Source: CAYRUP01 sp964427485
Lineage (GTDB): Bacteria > Pseudomonadota > Gammaproteobacteria > DSM-16500
Assembly (NCBI GenBank): GCA_964427485.1
Contig: CAYRUP010000119.1
Coordinates: forward strand, 1 to 5,680
Length of the DNA stretch: 5,680 nt
Direction of reading: 5' to 3'
Position 1 is the stretch's first letter; each line of letters starts with the position of its first letter. A program made the translations under genes and the position numbers. The notes beneath the pieces were generated by a model, which was not told where the DNA came from, did not search any database, and was given only the letters and a program-made list of their open reading frames with translations. Shown here one piece after another: positions 5,631 to 5,680 of the stretch.

Positions 5631-5671
5631 CGTCGTCCCGCGACGCTTTTCAAGCGGGATCCAGTGCCTTT
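5631..5671 (+). repeat. REP-like palindromic repeat, copy B
   Basis: It begins CGTCGTCCCGC and ends GCGGGATCCAGTGCCTTT, matching the flanks of copy A (8-47) in opposite orientation. The stem TCCCGC/GCGGGA closes a 12-nt loop. Inside the loop region CGCTT-TTC-AAGCG forms an alternative 5-bp hairpin. The stem sequence differs from copy A but stays paired, as expected of elements kept for their fold. It is followed by TTTTTTGGGCAT at the window edge. Confidence 0.75.
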
Positions 5672-5680
5672 TTTGGGCAT

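Noticed and set aside
8..5671. Composite transposon bounded by inverted REP-like copies
   Set aside because: No transposase or target-site duplication is visible, the copies have diverged, and most enclosed genes are ordinary chromosomal ones.

Overview
The window is AT-rich, tightly packed bacterial DNA. The gene set is cvpA, rimI, a YbhB-family protein, and a DPM1-like glycosyltransferase paired with a polytopic membrane protein. Together with dispersed palindromic repeats of the CGTCGTCCCGG..CCGGGATCCAG type, this suggests a gammaproteobacterium, perhaps of the Legionellales/Coxiella-like group of intracellular bacteria. That placement is inference from protein style and repeat type, not from a marker gene.

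Layout, left to right. Positions 1-119 lie downstream of cvpA and hold two hairpin repeats: a REP-like element (8-47) and a GGATTA..TAATCC hairpin (71-100). cvpA (120-752, minus) has its own well-formed promoter at 784-812. rimI (858-1316, minus) encodes the N-acetyltransferase of ribosomal protein S18. Positions 1317-1450 are a divergent promoter region with a strong sigma-70-like promoter facing right. The only plus-strand gene (1451-2191) encodes an unrecognised 246-residue protein with an exceptional cysteine-rich hydrophobic segment near its N-terminus; it ends inside a perfect 36-bp palindrome that works as its terminator.

From 5488 down to 2228, three minus-strand genes form a translationally coupled operon. 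The first is a family 2 glycosyltransferase of the polyprenyl-phosphate sugar synthase type with C-terminal membrane helices. The second, overlapping it by 14 bp, is a 539-residue polytopic membrane protein that resembles GT-C glycosyltransferases. The third is a YbhB/YbcL (phosphatidylethanolamine-binding-like) protein whose start lies 2 nt past the preceding stop. The likely logic of the first two is that one loads a sugar onto a lipid carrier and the other transfers it on the periplasmic side to a cell-surface acceptor. The role of the YbhB protein there is unknown.

Positions 5501-5680 hold the AT-rich leader of that operon, a terminator-like hairpin for whatever lies further right on the minus strand, a small GC hairpin, and a second REP-like element in inverted orientation to the first. 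No RNA gene, CRISPR array, transposase or integrase is visible. The best candidate for something new is the isolated cysteine-rich protein, which has its own promoter and terminator.
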